Assembly: GCA_002812745.2 (NCBI GenBank)
Contig: NCSJ02000366.1
Location: 1-40,153, forward strand
DNA from: Scytalidium lignicola
Lineage: Eukaryota; Ascomycota; Leotiomycetes
DNA: 40,153 bases
Direction: 5' to 3'
In this document: piece after piece, positions 1 to 10,788 of the stretch
How positions within the stretch are numbered: position 1 is the first letter of the stretch
Layout: every line of letters begins with the position of its first letter
The notes under the pieces: model-generated
The model's database searches: none
The model's input: the letters and a program-made list of their open reading frames with translations, nothing else
What the model was told of the DNA's origin: nothing
Program-made: the position numbers and the translations under genes

Positions 1-147
1 AATTATTGTAAAAATGTTAGTCAAAGTAAGAGTTAAAATGCTCTCGTTTATATTTTCCTCGCATAAACATGTTCTCGCTTAAACTTTCTTGCATTTATCG
101 TAATTTGGTGGTGTGTGTAGATATAAGGACGCGCTAGGTGTGTAGAT
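1..147. other. left-edge intergenic sequence
   Basis: AT-rich sequence downstream of the diiron-oxygenase gene, which ends at 148 on the minus strand. It should hold that gene's 3' untranslated region. I see no coding signal or repeat in it. Confidence 0.5.
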
Positions 148-2364
148 TTAGCTGTGGCCTTTATTAATCTCCGCCTTCGCCATGCCATAGCCACGGTAGA
201 AGTCCACGTGACGTGCATCTCCTGCGGGAATCTCCTGGAGACAGACCTGCAAGCATTGATACTGTCTCCGAACTAGCGATGCAAGGCGCTCACTGCTCTT
301 TGGACAAAGCAAGCCAGGATTTGAAGATTCCGTTACCATCTCCTGCAATTCGAGAAACGCCATGGACATACCCAACAGAATACCAAAGTTTCGAATGGGG
401 CTGGAAGCTAATCTGAGCATAGTTACGGCAAACTCGGACGGCCAACGAGAGAAAATACTGTCTAGACCTTGAGGAATGGGAAGGGACGCTTGACTAATCA
501 TTTCCAGACCAAATTCAACAATTCCTCCATTCTCTGCGGTGCGAGGCTCATCTGTCCCTGTCACAATCAAGTCCTCTGTCTCGAAGCCAGACTGAGCCCG
601 CAAGAAGCGTACCACAGCGCAGCCAATTTTATCAGTCGTTCTCCCTGGAGAATACAAAAATGATTCCAAGAGGCAGCACTGCGTAAACCAGAGCGGCAAT
701 AGAATGGGAAAATTAGGATTTGTTGGCAGGTTTCCTGAACACTTCCCCAACGGGCCTTTAGGAAGTGAACCTGCTGTTTCAATACCCTCATTTCTAACAG
801 CGAGTACAACATTACTGCTCTTGTCGGTGTTTGATTTCTTGGATCTTTGACACCGTGTGTGCGTTATGGGTTGAATGAAGGAGTAGTAAAAAGAGATTCG
901 GTCATTGCCTAAGGAGTTAATCCAGAGCTCAAGTGTTTCGAGTTCGCTCTTCGTAAATGCACCGTACATTCTCCCTCCCCATCGAATCTCTTTGGCTAAT
1001 TTGCTCCTCTGGCTATCGCCTGGATATACCCATGGTTTGGATGTGCTCAAGCATCGAATAAACTCCCGTTGCCATTCTTCAGCCAAGAACGCTTCAGGAT
1101 CCAGCCAATCAGTCAGTGACCGCTTTCCAATCTTCACCGGGCTACCGCAATGCAGTCTATGGGCAGCCTGAATCTTTGAGCCGAATATTGCCAGAACTTT
1201 TGACTCCAATCGATCATGAGAGCCGTCATTGAGTCGTGCAATAATATTGGTTGGTTGGTTACCTTTTTGAAATTGCCACTCGCTGAAAATGTATCCCGCC
1301 TGAATTCTCTTCCACGCCATCTCAGCAGCCACCTCGCCCTCAGTCTCGGCAACATGCCAGATGTAGTCTACGACGCTTGTCATAGCCATTGCAGTATGCC
1401 CTGAGTGGCCATTGTCAATTGAAACATGAAGTAGGAAATAGTATGCGTTTAGACCGACTTCCGACAACTCCTTCACCGCTTGCATAGTATCTAATTGCAA
1501 ACATTCAAAATGCATATTAAACCCAAGAATCTCAGGCAAAAAATCGTGCGGGAAGAGAGACACCAGTAGCTGCGCCACAGCTGCTCTCCAATATTTGAGA
1601 TTACCTAGCCTGTATCGAGGATGCAGAATAGCCTTTGTTGTTGGCGAGGGCAAATCTGGTTCAAATGCCACCAGAAGCTCCTCAAAGATCTTGACATGAT
1701 GTTGGTCCCGGTTGCCATTTCCCAGTTCCTCTGTGAACACTTGCCATGTCTGTTTCACGATTTGCCTCAGCGAGAAAGGCATAGTGATCTTGTTTAAATG
1801 CCCTAGCCAGGCACCGTCGACTAACTTTAGCGGTGCAATTTCCCTCAGCCAGTCTCCGGCTGCTTGCTGATTTTGGAACAACTCACGCGGACCACCCGAT
1901 TGTCGGCGACTGATATACCGATGATATTGACTTGTGACGTTGTCTTGATGACTCTGCAGAAAACGGGCAAGTTCGTTCTTGTCAAATTGCTTAATCGCCA
2001 GTATGCTTGTGTCTAGTGCCTTGTTGTAATCCTCTAATGCTTGTGAAAGCAGAACTAGGAGGGCTTGTCGTGCCATCGGTATCGTGTCGGGGTGCTCCTC
2101 CAAATTTTGAAGCTTGAAATAGAGCTCTTTGTAAAATTCTAGCTCTCTCGTTGATACCCACTCAGCATTTTCCGTGACAACTGGACGTGGCTTTTTGAGC
2201 CGTTTGCGCCCCTGTGCAAACAGACCATTGAATCTTTTAAGCTTCGGATGGGTTTCGAAATTTCTCAAATATAAGATAATAGCGACGCAAGTGCATATGA
2301 GAATGAAGATACCGGAGAAGACGACTTGGCGATTCTCAATGACCGAATAAAATTCAAGAGCCAT
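148..2364 (-). CDS. membrane-anchored haem-oxygenase-like diiron oxygenase (iron-containing redox enzyme family)
   Basis: A single uninterrupted exon of 738 residues. Residues 16-33 form one strongly hydrophobic segment followed by basic residues, which suggests an N-terminal membrane anchor. The middle resembles the HDO / Haem_oxygenas_2 fold: a 'LVDGAWLGHL' element (181-190), a first helix with E212/E213, a second helix with E278 and H285 (PEILGFNMHFE), and a third helix with H313, D317 and H320 in the H-x3-D-x2-H spacing known for HDO iron ligands. Known HDO enzymes perform N-oxygenation, oxidative decarboxylation or C-C cleavage on amino-acid-like or fatty substrates; the substrate here is unknown. 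About 400 residues follow the metal-binding core without a recognisable domain. Its position beside a 2OG dioxygenase and an NRPS-like gene suggests a tailoring role. The family call is fairly secure and the function is not. Confidence 0.72.
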   Translation of the reverse strand: MALEFYSVIENRQVVFSGIFILICTCVAIILYLRNFETHPKLKRFNGLFAQGRKRLKKPRPVVTENAEWVSTRELEFYKELYFKLQNLEEHPDTIPMARQALLVLLSQALEDYNKALDTSILAIKQFDKNELARFLQSHQDNVTSQYHRYISRRQSGGPRELFQNQQAAGDWLREIAPLKLVDGAWLGHLNKITMPFSLRQIVKQTWQVFTEELGNGNRDQHHVKIFEELLVAFEPDLPSPTTKAILHPRYRLGNLKYWRAAVAQLLVSLFPHDFLPEILGFNMHFECLQLDTMQAVKELSEVGLNAYYFLLHVSIDNGHSGHTAMAMTSVVDYIWHVAETEGEVAAEMAWKRIQAGYIFSEWQFQKGNQPTNIIARLNDGSHDRLESKVLAIFGSKIQAAHRLHCGSPVKIGKRSLTDWLDPEAFLAEEWQREFIRCLSTSKPWVYPGDSQRSKLAKEIRWGGRMYGAFTKSELETLELWINSLGNDRISFYYSFIQPITHTRCQRSKKSNTDKSSNVVLAVRNEGIETAGSLPKGPLGKCSGNLPTNPNFPILLPLWFTQCCLLESFLYSPGRTTDKIGCAVVRFLRAQSGFETEDLIVTGTDEPRTAENGGIVEFGLEMISQASLPIPQGLDSIFSRWPSEFAVTMLRLASSPIRNFGILLGMSMAFLELQEMVTESSNPGLLCPKSSERLASLVRRQYQCLQVCLQEIPAGDARHVDFYRGYGMAKAEINKGHS

Positions 2365-3253
2365 TGTACAATTTTGACTTGGTATATGAGGAAAATTTGA
2401 TCAGGGTGGCTTTCTCTCTATGCCGAGTTCTTTCGAAGTGCTTTGGAGAGCTCGACGAATACGGGTATTATACGAGCGTGGGCAGGGATGGGTTGCTCAA
2501 GTATCAGATTGCAGGGTGATCACATATTCGACCTGCTTCCAAGGTTTCATTTATTTTCTCCTTGATTTTAGCTGTGCCAGTCTCTTCAGGTACAGTATCG
2601 AACAGTATGTACTTAGGCATCTGTCAGTTAGATCACATGAGCGGCACTTTACAAAAAAGGGAAACAAGGGAAAAAAGCAAGCAAGAATTTCCATCCCGCC
2701 TTGCATCCTAGCTTGTTGTTTCCACTACTTACACTGCAGGATAGTGACACAAATTGGTCATATCTGCAGGTTCAAGGTTCACCAAACTTTTGTTCGGCGG
2801 GTTTGGGGTGGCTGGCTGACAGCCATTTTAGATGTTCATTCTCAATCTGGCGGTGAGCATCAAGTGTGTGACCTTGATAAAAGTTGTTGCACAAGAAGCT
2901 ACTAAGAAACTAGCTGAGGTTCTCTGCCAACGTGGTACATTCAACTCCACGTATCATTTTCTTTCACAGCTCAGGTACAGTCAAAAAATGCATTCGATAT
3001 ATCTACCGCTACGAATGTGGGCAATATGCCCTCCAAACTTTTTTTGGCCCCAGGTGAGGTCTCTTGATGCGCCGAAAACTGCCAAAAAGAGAATTCTAGC
3101 CCACTAGAGTCGAAATCGACGGTAGTTTTCTATTCACTCTTGTATATGAGAATGATGTTCCGTATTAACGTGCTTTTGTCACTAATAATACCCATTCGTT
3201 CTCAACATGGTAGGTACATAGGGATGAAGAAAGCTCAATAGAGATCTGTATAC
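2365..3253. other. intergenic region with no supported gene
   Basis: Lies between the start of the diiron-oxygenase gene and the 3' end of the dioxygenase gene, so it should contain the promoter of the former. Open frames at 2420-2905 and 2832-3107 (plus) have no recognisable domain and unusual composition, and I do not support them as genes. Confidence 0.4.
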
Positions 3254-3460
3254 CTAGGAAGCTAATGTAGGGGTTACATGACTATGCTTACAAACGTTTC
3301 TTTGTGAGAGATATTGCTTATGTGATTGGCTATGGCCAATCACAGCTCTGAGAGCTTGTACTGTAGCGAATAGAGTCTCCGTACCATACAATTTATATGC
3401 AACCTGGCCTAACCACTGCGCCGTAACCGCTGACATTCTTAGGTTTAGTGATTCGGTCTC
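3254..3460 (-). other. possible frame-shifted C-terminus of the dioxygenase
   Basis: Directly after the dioxygenase stop at 3445, a different minus-strand frame stays open to 3254 and reads 'LNLRMSAVTAQWLGQVAY', followed by about 45 more residues. Family members normally have a C-terminal tail of this size with a 'TA-x-W' element after the 'FLRP' motif. This suggests a one-base indel near 3460, either a real mutation or an assembly error. I found no intron that joins the frames without losing 'YFLRP'. Natural truncation is the alternative. Confidence 0.35.
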
Positions 3461-4366
3461 AAGAAATAGGACACAAAGTATCGGTCCTCCACACCATCGG
3501 ACGGCTGGCTCACTCGATGGACTGGGGAGTGAAGGCGACCCCTGGTCTGACTTTGTAGATAATTTGCGACGTTGATCAAGACACAATCAGGTTTGGGATC
3601 GATCCATAACCACTCTTTCGTCTCCTTGGTCTGCATCTGACTAGCCCATTTCTCGCACCAGAGCAAGGTGATCGAACCACCGTCGGTGTGGGTAGTGTCA
3701 GTCACATCAGCAATGGATGCTTTGGTTGGACTAGAGACAAACTTTATTCCTGAGTCGCTTTGTCCATCAGGGCAATAAGCATTTTCCAGAACTGAAGGTT
3801 CACCAAGACCAAGGCTATCAGAAATGCTGCGGAGAAGGGTGCGTACTATGGTGTCGCAGATATTGGCAAGATCTAGCGTCGCCCCAGCGTGTTCTACGAA
3901 GGGGCTTGGTAAAGTAATGCTGTTCTGTTCGTCTCGAGTGATCTGAGGGTGATTAAGCACCGTGTATCGAATAAATCATGGGCATACCTACTTCGAATGA
4001 TTCAATGCCTGCACATTTGTAGCTATCGATGTGTGAATATCTGCAATATGGCTGGAATCACTAGTAGAAGGTGACATACCCGTGATTCACACCCTCTCTG
4101 AACTCCTTCATTTTCTCGTCTAAAGGCTTGGTGAAATACTCATGGGAGTTCAGGTAACAAGTCCGGAGATAGCCTGAGATCTTCTTCGAGAGGTCATCGT
4201 TAAAAGTGACGTAGAAGAATCCCTGAGACTCTGCGGCATTCAAAAGTTTCGCCATCTCGACTGGGTCTTTTGCAATAAGACTTTCCAGTTTAATTACTTC
4301 GAGATCAGCAACGTCCAAAGATCGATCTTCCACAATCATGGTGGTCTTCGAGTGAGCGAAAATCAT
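3445..4366 (-). CDS. 2-oxoglutarate/Fe(II)-dependent dioxygenase (isopenicillin-N-synthase-like)
   Basis: Three exons fit: 4366-4080, a 31-bp micro-exon 4022-3992, and 3942-3445. The introns are 57 and 49 bp, start GTATGT and GTAGGT, and keep the frame, giving about 271 residues. Exon 1 is a DIOX_N domain ending at 'VNHG'. The micro-exon supplies 'YKCAGIESFE', as expected at this point of the family. Exon 3 carries the iron ligands H191 and D193 (HTDGG) and H248 (SPVHRV), and the 2OG-binding region R260 (DRYFVSYFLRP); the usual R-x-S serine is Phe here. The protein stops right after 'LRPNH', about 50-60 residues shorter than the family norm, while a shifted frame continues downstream (next entry). 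Divergent from the NRPS-like gene, so probably a tailoring oxygenase of the same cluster. Confidence 0.78.
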
Positions 4367-4619
4367 ATTTTGGGAGATGGTGAGCTGGAATTATGGGTAA
4401 AACTCAATCAGGGTGCTTGTTTCCAACTCAGTGATAGCCACTTCATATGAGAGATAACTAACGAGCCTACCCAAATGACACGCCAATTTCCGGGGCCAAA
4501 TATAGCACATAGAAGGCTGCTATCGGGTATTGATCTGCGGTCAAGAGAGGCCCAGCAATCTGATCACCGTAATGAAAACTTGACACACATGAATTTCCCG
4601 GATGAAGGCTCTCGTTCTC

Positions 4620-5460
4620 GACAATATGCATGACCTGTGCTTTAATTAACTGTATTTATGCAGATATAGACTTGCCTCTCAAGTCTCAACCAAGTACCGC
4701 GAGAATTGCAATGTGATAGATCGTACATACACAAGCCACAAATGTATCTATTAGATTATAATACGAGATTCATACGAGTATCAGACGTGCAGATATGAGT
4801 TGATTTATTGCATTTGTCTATTAAGATTAATGTTGCTTTAAGATTTATAAGTGGGTCCCTTCGCAGATACTTTATGGGTTAACTCAAGATGGAAGTAATT
4901 AAAGTAAACACTTTTGACTTATCACATTGACTAACTTTATAACTTAACTCTTTTCTTATTCTGACAAGATTTTTTATCAGAGAAAAAAAAAATTAATGTT
5001 TATTAAATGCTTTTTTATATTACTGTAGACCCTTGTCAACATTCATGTCTATAGCTTTAGTTAGCTGCAATTATGCAAATATAAACTTGTCTCTCGAGTC
5101 CCAACTTCAAAGACCACAAGGATTACAGTATAATGAATTATATATATGCAAGCCACAAGTATGTTTATTGGATTATAATACGAGATCAATTCGAGTATCA
5201 GACATGCAGACATAAGTTGATTTATTGTATTTGTCTGTTACGATTGCTGTTATCCTAAGATCTGTAAGTGGGTTCCTCTACAGATACCTTACAGTTCAGC
5301 TTGGGACGGGAGAAACAAAAATGTGGCACTTACTGATTTGTTACATCGATTGACTTTGTCAATTCTCTCCTTATCCCGACAAGATTCTTTATCAGAAAAA
5401 AAAACTAATGCTTACTAAATGCTTATTTATGCCATTGTGGATCCCTGTCAGCATTCGGAT
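4620..5460. repeat. diverged tandem repeat, about 415 bp unit, two copies plus a stub
   Basis: Unit A (about 4620-5030) and unit B (about 5031-5440) align along their whole length. Shared landmarks include 'gattataatacgagat' at 4754 and 5171, a 'gatttattg' at 4802 and 5219, and 'taatg' tracts followed by 'taaatgc' near 4994 and 5406. A short third start lies at 5443-5460. Most differences are transitions. The array sits between two divergent cluster genes. It may be a mobile-element relic or a local duplication; no coding potential is seen. Confidence 0.75.
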
Positions 5461-6045
5461 CCGTAGTTTGATCGATCTCGATCGCACGTAACAAAGGGCA
5501 ACTGGAGCGATAACCTTGAAGAACTCCGTAGGACCCCACAAGCACAAGCAGATCCGTTTGTCTCCAGGGGCAAGTCGGGATCTGTGGGTGTATATATTGT
5601 ATTATGGTACAGGCCATAAGTAAGGTAAAAAGCACTAGCATGGATAAAGGGCATAGAGCCTTAACTAAGTAATTTTGTTCCGCTGCTTTTGAGAGAATTT
5701 TGAAATCTAGTATTACAGTATTACTAGTAATTTTATGCAAATTTAACCGATACAATAAAAAAAAGCATTGATTGTCATATTCAGTTAGGAAAGGTATAGT
5801 GTCTCAACACCCTTGCCCTTGCTAGTCATTTTTACCTTACTCATGGCCTGTACCACAGTAATCCATTAGTACCGTAGCAGGGCTGGTGAGCAGACCCGAG
5901 CTTCTTGCCTAGGTATATAGTTGCATTATACATATATAACATCCCTCACTTTTAATTACTTCTAGTTTGTCTTGCCCTTGGGGCCATAATTGATCTTAAT
6001 TTTCCTTAAGTTCTGTTTTTAAAAAAAAATTGTCAATAGTCAATT
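5461..6045. promoter_or_regulatory. upstream region of the NRPS-like gene
   Basis: Non-coding sequence before the synthetase start codon, with pyrimidine-rich and A-rich tracts just upstream (poly-A at about 6020-6028). It presumably contains the promoter. The divergent dioxygenase starts at 4366, so the cluster has one 1.7-kb central control region interrupted by the tandem repeat. I cannot identify a specific transcription-factor site. Confidence 0.4.
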
Positions 6046-9013
6046 GTGAATAAATCATTTACTATGCTACCCCCCAGCGAACTACACGGACCTCCCCTTC
6101 CAGACTCCAATACAGCCCTCCACGGGATGTTTTATCAAAACGTCGTAGAACATCCGGATACCGTAGCTCTTGTCAGCACTCAACAAACCTCTACTCTCTA
6201 CGGAATCTCGGGCCTGCCCATTGGCAGCGCCGAGCGTGAAGCGGACTGTCTACGATGGACCTACCGGGACCTCGATTGCGCTATACAGCTACTTGTCGTT
6301 GGTTTACAAAGTCGAGGTCTGAAGAGAGGTGACCCATTGATTATATTTATGCCAAATACCGCCGAATATGTTATTGCCACCTGGGCTGCGTACCAAATCG
6401 GCTGTGTCTACGTTCCAATCAACCCCAAGAGTCTATCCAATGCCAGAGAGATGCGGCATATGTTGCAGACCGCGACGGAAGGATGTCCGTCAGACTTTTT
6501 GGGCATTATTGCCGGAACTTCTGATATGTGTGCGTGTATTGAAGAGTTGACGTCCGAATTGAATTGCATCAGGATATTGGTCGAAGGAGAGATGGATGGG
6601 TGGACACTTTTTAAGGAGCTGATGCAGAATCCAGCTCCAAATTTCCAGCAAAATCTATGCAGAGATCACTCAGAACTTTCTGATCGAACAATTTTCTTCA
6701 CCAGTGGAACGACATCTCTCCCAAAAGGTTGTATTATACCATCGGCGTATGGCTTTGCGGCCGCCCTATACTGGCGCCAAAGCAGTGTTCCTATGCTGCC
6801 TGGGGATCGAGTATTATTTACATTGCCAAATAACCACGGGTTTGGCTGGCTTTGCATCATATCCGGCTTCCTTAACGCAGCCACAGTTGTGCTCCCAGGA
6901 CCAAGGTTCATTCCAGAGGCTGTGATGAAGGCCATCCAGAAAGAGCGTGTGAGCCACGCTGGATTGGTGCCAACCATGCTGCATGCTCTGAGCAATACAT
7001 CACTTGCATCCAGGAAGCTGAGTTCCCTTAGGCGAATTGTAATGGGAGGCTCTTCCCCAACTGAAGAAGTCATCAGGATCTGCCTCGATACCTTAGGTGC
7101 GTCGGGGGTAGAAAATCTCTACGGTATGACTGAGGGCATCCTTGTCTCTTCTGGAGTCGTGAGTCAAATCAGTGATATTATCAAAGACAGAAATGTTTCT
7201 ATTGGCACGCCACTCCCTGGCATGACTGTCCGTATATACGCCAAGGAGAGCAAAGTGCCAACTAGGGCTGGAGAGGCTGGCGAGATGCACTTCTCAGGTC
7301 CAAGTCTAATCAAGGGATATATCGGAGGAGCCGATAGTAACTTCTACAACGGAGAAGATGGCCGTCCTTGGTTCCGCACTGGTGATAAAGCCTTCATTGG
7401 TAGTGACAATCGTCTCTACCTGATTGGTAGGTACAAAGACACCATCATCCGTGGAGGCGAGAACATTGAACCATCGGCCATCGAAGCGGTTCTGGGGCAA
7501 ATCCCCGAAATCAGCGTTCTTCAACCCCTGATTGTACGCGCACCAGACAATGTTGCCGGCGAAGTTCCTGTTGTTGTTGTGAACCAAGAAATCGATGACT
7601 ACACGGCAAATAGACTTAAAGACACCGTCTTGACACGGATGGGAAATCTTTACGTTCCAGCAGATGTGATACCGGTACAAGTACTAGGACATAAAATATA
7701 CCCGAGGACCATGGCAGGAAAGGTCCAGAAGGCCAAACTGGAAGATCTGGTCAGGATATACTGGGAGCGCCAGCATACACAGGACGATTACAGTATCGAT
7801 GGGCTCATTTCAGGCCCTCAAGTGATGCAATCATTGTGCATGGCCATCGAAAAAGAGAAGGGACATCCGATTGACCTCTCTATTCGAATGATTGAGCTAG
7901 GAGTCGATTCAATCTTGTCTATCGCGATTCTCAAGCGCGTCCAGGTAGAAACAGGAGTATCACTGCCGTCGTCTCTGTTCTTCACCCAGGCAACAGTCGG
8001 TGCAATCTGCCAACAGATCAGTTTGATTTCAGACACGGCAGACTTTCTTGATTTCACACGCGTCATGGAAGACGCACCTAGCAATCTATGCTTTTCAGTC
8101 CTACTCCAGGGGACCCCTAGGGCAGGCGTTCCCTCCCTCTTCCTCACCCCTCCAGGCTCTGGAAATGCCTTCGTGTACAGAACGCTGCCTAAGTTTGCTA
8201 ACGACTGTGCTGTCTACAGCTTAGGCTCCCCATTCCTTATGACCAAATCAGAATCCTCTTGGACGATAGAAGAAACTGCCGCCATCTACGCAAACACCAT
8301 TCGCAGCATTGATCCTCAAGGGCCATATATACTATGCGGCTGGTCAATGGGAACAGCCACTGCATATGAAACCGCATACCAGCTCCACAAACTGGGAAAG
8401 CAAGTTCTGGGGATAATCATGCTAGACTTGGCATTGCCTCGGCCACCCCCCCAGATCCCGGAGGCAACCGTCGAGCTGTTTGAAATGATGGGTTTATTCC
8501 CCCCGATTCGTCGTGAAGGCAAGCCTGACGTGGAGATTCCCTTTTTTCGGAAGAAGCATCGAGTCGCAGCTTACTACGCGAAAATGAAATATGTGCCTCG
8601 TCCCTTTAACACCTCAGGAAATGCAAGCCGACCGCGGATATTTGTCATCTGGGCTGGGCATGGCGATCATGACAGGATGGCAGCCATGGTTCTCGAAGCA
8701 ATGGATCTTTTGAAGAAAGAAGGGCCAGGGACAAAGATAAAAATTAGCGATGACTGGCTTCATGTCCCGCGTGAATCTTTTGATGCTGGTGGCTGGGATG
8801 AAATGGTTGGACCGGAGTATGTCGAGTGGGGCATTGTAGAAGACGCAGATCATGACACGCTTATAGAGTCAGAAGAACTGGTAAGTCTCGCATCATTTAC
8901 TCCTTGTCCGTACTCCCCAGTTCGATCCAGCGATTAAGTATTCATAGGTGGTTTTGACCAAGGGATTGATGGAAGAGACTATAGATAAATGGTTGCGAGA
9001 AATGGAGGTTTAG
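6046..9013 (+). CDS. NRPS-like synthetase, A-T-TE architecture
   Basis: Main exon 6046-8880, an intron 8881-8947 (GTAAGT...TAG), then exon 8948-9013, giving 966 residues. Reading through the intron would give a false 963-residue end. Adenylation domain: A3 'FTSGTTSLPKG' (218-228), A5 'YGMTEG' (359-364), A7 'RTGD' (444-447), A8 'GRYKDTIIRGGENIEP' (461-476), A10 lysine K559. Thiolation domain: 'ELGVDSILS' with S622 as phosphopantetheine site. Thioesterase: 'GWSMG' with S767, probable D794 and H936 (DADHDTL). Size and order match the fungal family that couples two arylpyruvates into quinones or furanones (TdiA, AtrA, MicA type). The A4 segment 'NNHGFGW' has no Asp for an alpha-amino group, so a keto or other carboxylic acid is more likely than an amino acid. 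Product unknown. Confidence 0.9.
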
Positions 9014-10788
9014 CCCAACGGTTCAGGTTAGGGCACTGAGGCGTATCACTAGGTTGTTCGAAATAAAACACAAGTTCAAATGTTAGAAGGCTGGTCAAGT
9101 CCTGTTGATACCTTCGAGGAAAGGCGAAGACTGCACTTACAATTCAGTGGTAGTAGCATTTGAACTGCCAAATTTCGTACACCAGATAGAAACAAAAGAA
9201 TTGAGGTTCATCTTCTCGAACTTCAGAGACGAATCTTTCTACCTGTTCATTCAAATATTTCCCCAGTAATACCCACCGCAGGCATAACAAGTAAAACCTA
9301 TTAAGTTTGCCCAGGTGACTAAGATTCTCTTCCATTGTTCGCTTTTTTCCAAGGTTGTTCTTATAAGCACTTTACCCACCAGTGATACGAGGTATCCCAA
9401 CCTAAGAGAACAGGACGTACTTTTTTCAATTTCAAAACTGTACTCCAATTAAATACGTATTGTGGTAGGGATTGGTGGCATAATAATTGATGGAGTGAGA
9501 TGGTCCTAGCTCTGAGATATATTTGTGAGGTTTCATACTAGTAGGAAGCTCTCTCTTCATTTGCAGTCAATTAATTCAGTTTTTCGCCCTGCGTCACATG
9601 CAGTTATTGATTAGAGTCGGTATCGTTGTTTTTATGTCTTGCATTGTTGTCTCTGGCTGTATTTGTTCATATAATCGCACATTCTGATTGCATATACCCA
9701 TATAGCTCCCACAATATCAAGTTTACTAATGGTATTAAAAGGTACTGCTGTACGTGTATCCTTTTTTAAGTTTCCAAGGTTAGAAATTGTGTAACAGGTT
9801 CACCGAATACTAATACACATTGGTGAATAATTCTACTATATTCCATGAATTTAAGGTTAAAGTAAAGCTTAAAATTGGTTTCAAAGTTAAGTTTATAAGA
9901 AGTAATAACATCAAAAAGTATATATCTTTTAAGACAAGTTTAATAAAATAATAAAGATCCTTTTTAAGTGTGTAATATTGTATTTATACAAGTAAAAGAA
10001 TTAAATTGATTATACTATTATATTAAACTACAATTTAATTTTATGTTTTTTGGCTTTTCGGATTATAATTCCAGCAGTTTAAACCATTTAAACTGTAGTC
10101 CTAAAATGGTCTCCAAAAAAATGTTACAGTTCAAACCAGACCAAACCGTTAGCCAGTCTAGCGATATACAAAGAATAATTAGTCGAATTAGATAAATAAC
10201 CAGAGATTCGCAATTCGAAATCAATTATGTATTTAGTCACTTGTCTCAACACTATAATGTTCTGTATATAAATGCTTACATATAATTGCTATAATATCTA
10301 AGAGGTTGTTAGAGGATTTAGCTACAGAGAGTAAAGNAAAAAATAATAAACCAAACTAGACATTGTAATAAAAGAACAGTGAGCAAGATTCTCTTCTTAT
10401 AGGCTAGCCTTGCCTGTAGAGTAGTTATCAGTGCAAGCTACCTGGCTGCGAGATAGTTGACAGTGCAGTCTCGCCTGCACGTGCCTTTCTCAACACCTCG
10501 CACGGAATATCCTGACAAGGGTTCAACCAATAAGAAATACACATTAAAATCAGCTAATCAAAAGCCACATGACCTGGAGAGCTATAAAAGCTCGAATTCA
10601 AGGGTGTAATATAGATCATCTGTATGGCTTAATATTGATTGTCTCAGCCAGATCGCAAATCCTTATATGCAATATGAGTTCCGCTTACTATTTCTTGAAC
10701 CTATTTCAGAGCCGTAGCCCAGTTGAAGAAACCATGTCACTCACACTCTAGCCGGACTATCCAGGACCTCCAATTTGTGCAGGTCAAA
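9014..10788. other. AT-rich intergenic region with small inverted repeats
   Basis: Between the synthetase and the transporter. Short open frames on the minus strand (9144-9448) show no domain. An interrupted palindrome lies at 10075-10095: nine-base arms CAGTTTAAA / TTTAAACTG around CCA. Next to it are several 'AAACC'-type motifs, as found at the ends of some DNA transposons. An N is present at about 10337. The last 250 bp are less AT-rich and probably hold the transporter promoter. Confidence 0.45.

Noticed and set aside
2420..2905. 161-residue plus-strand open frame (and 2832-3107)
   Set aside because: No domain, odd composition rich in Cys and Arg, no support from introns or context; probably chance frames in the intergenic region.
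5971..5983. 13-mer cttgcccttgggg also present at 34817
   Set aside because: Too short and without matching flanks to claim a repeat family.
6666..8147. Minus-strand frames of 109-135 residues
   Set aside because: They lie fully inside the synthetase coding sequence and are antisense shadows.
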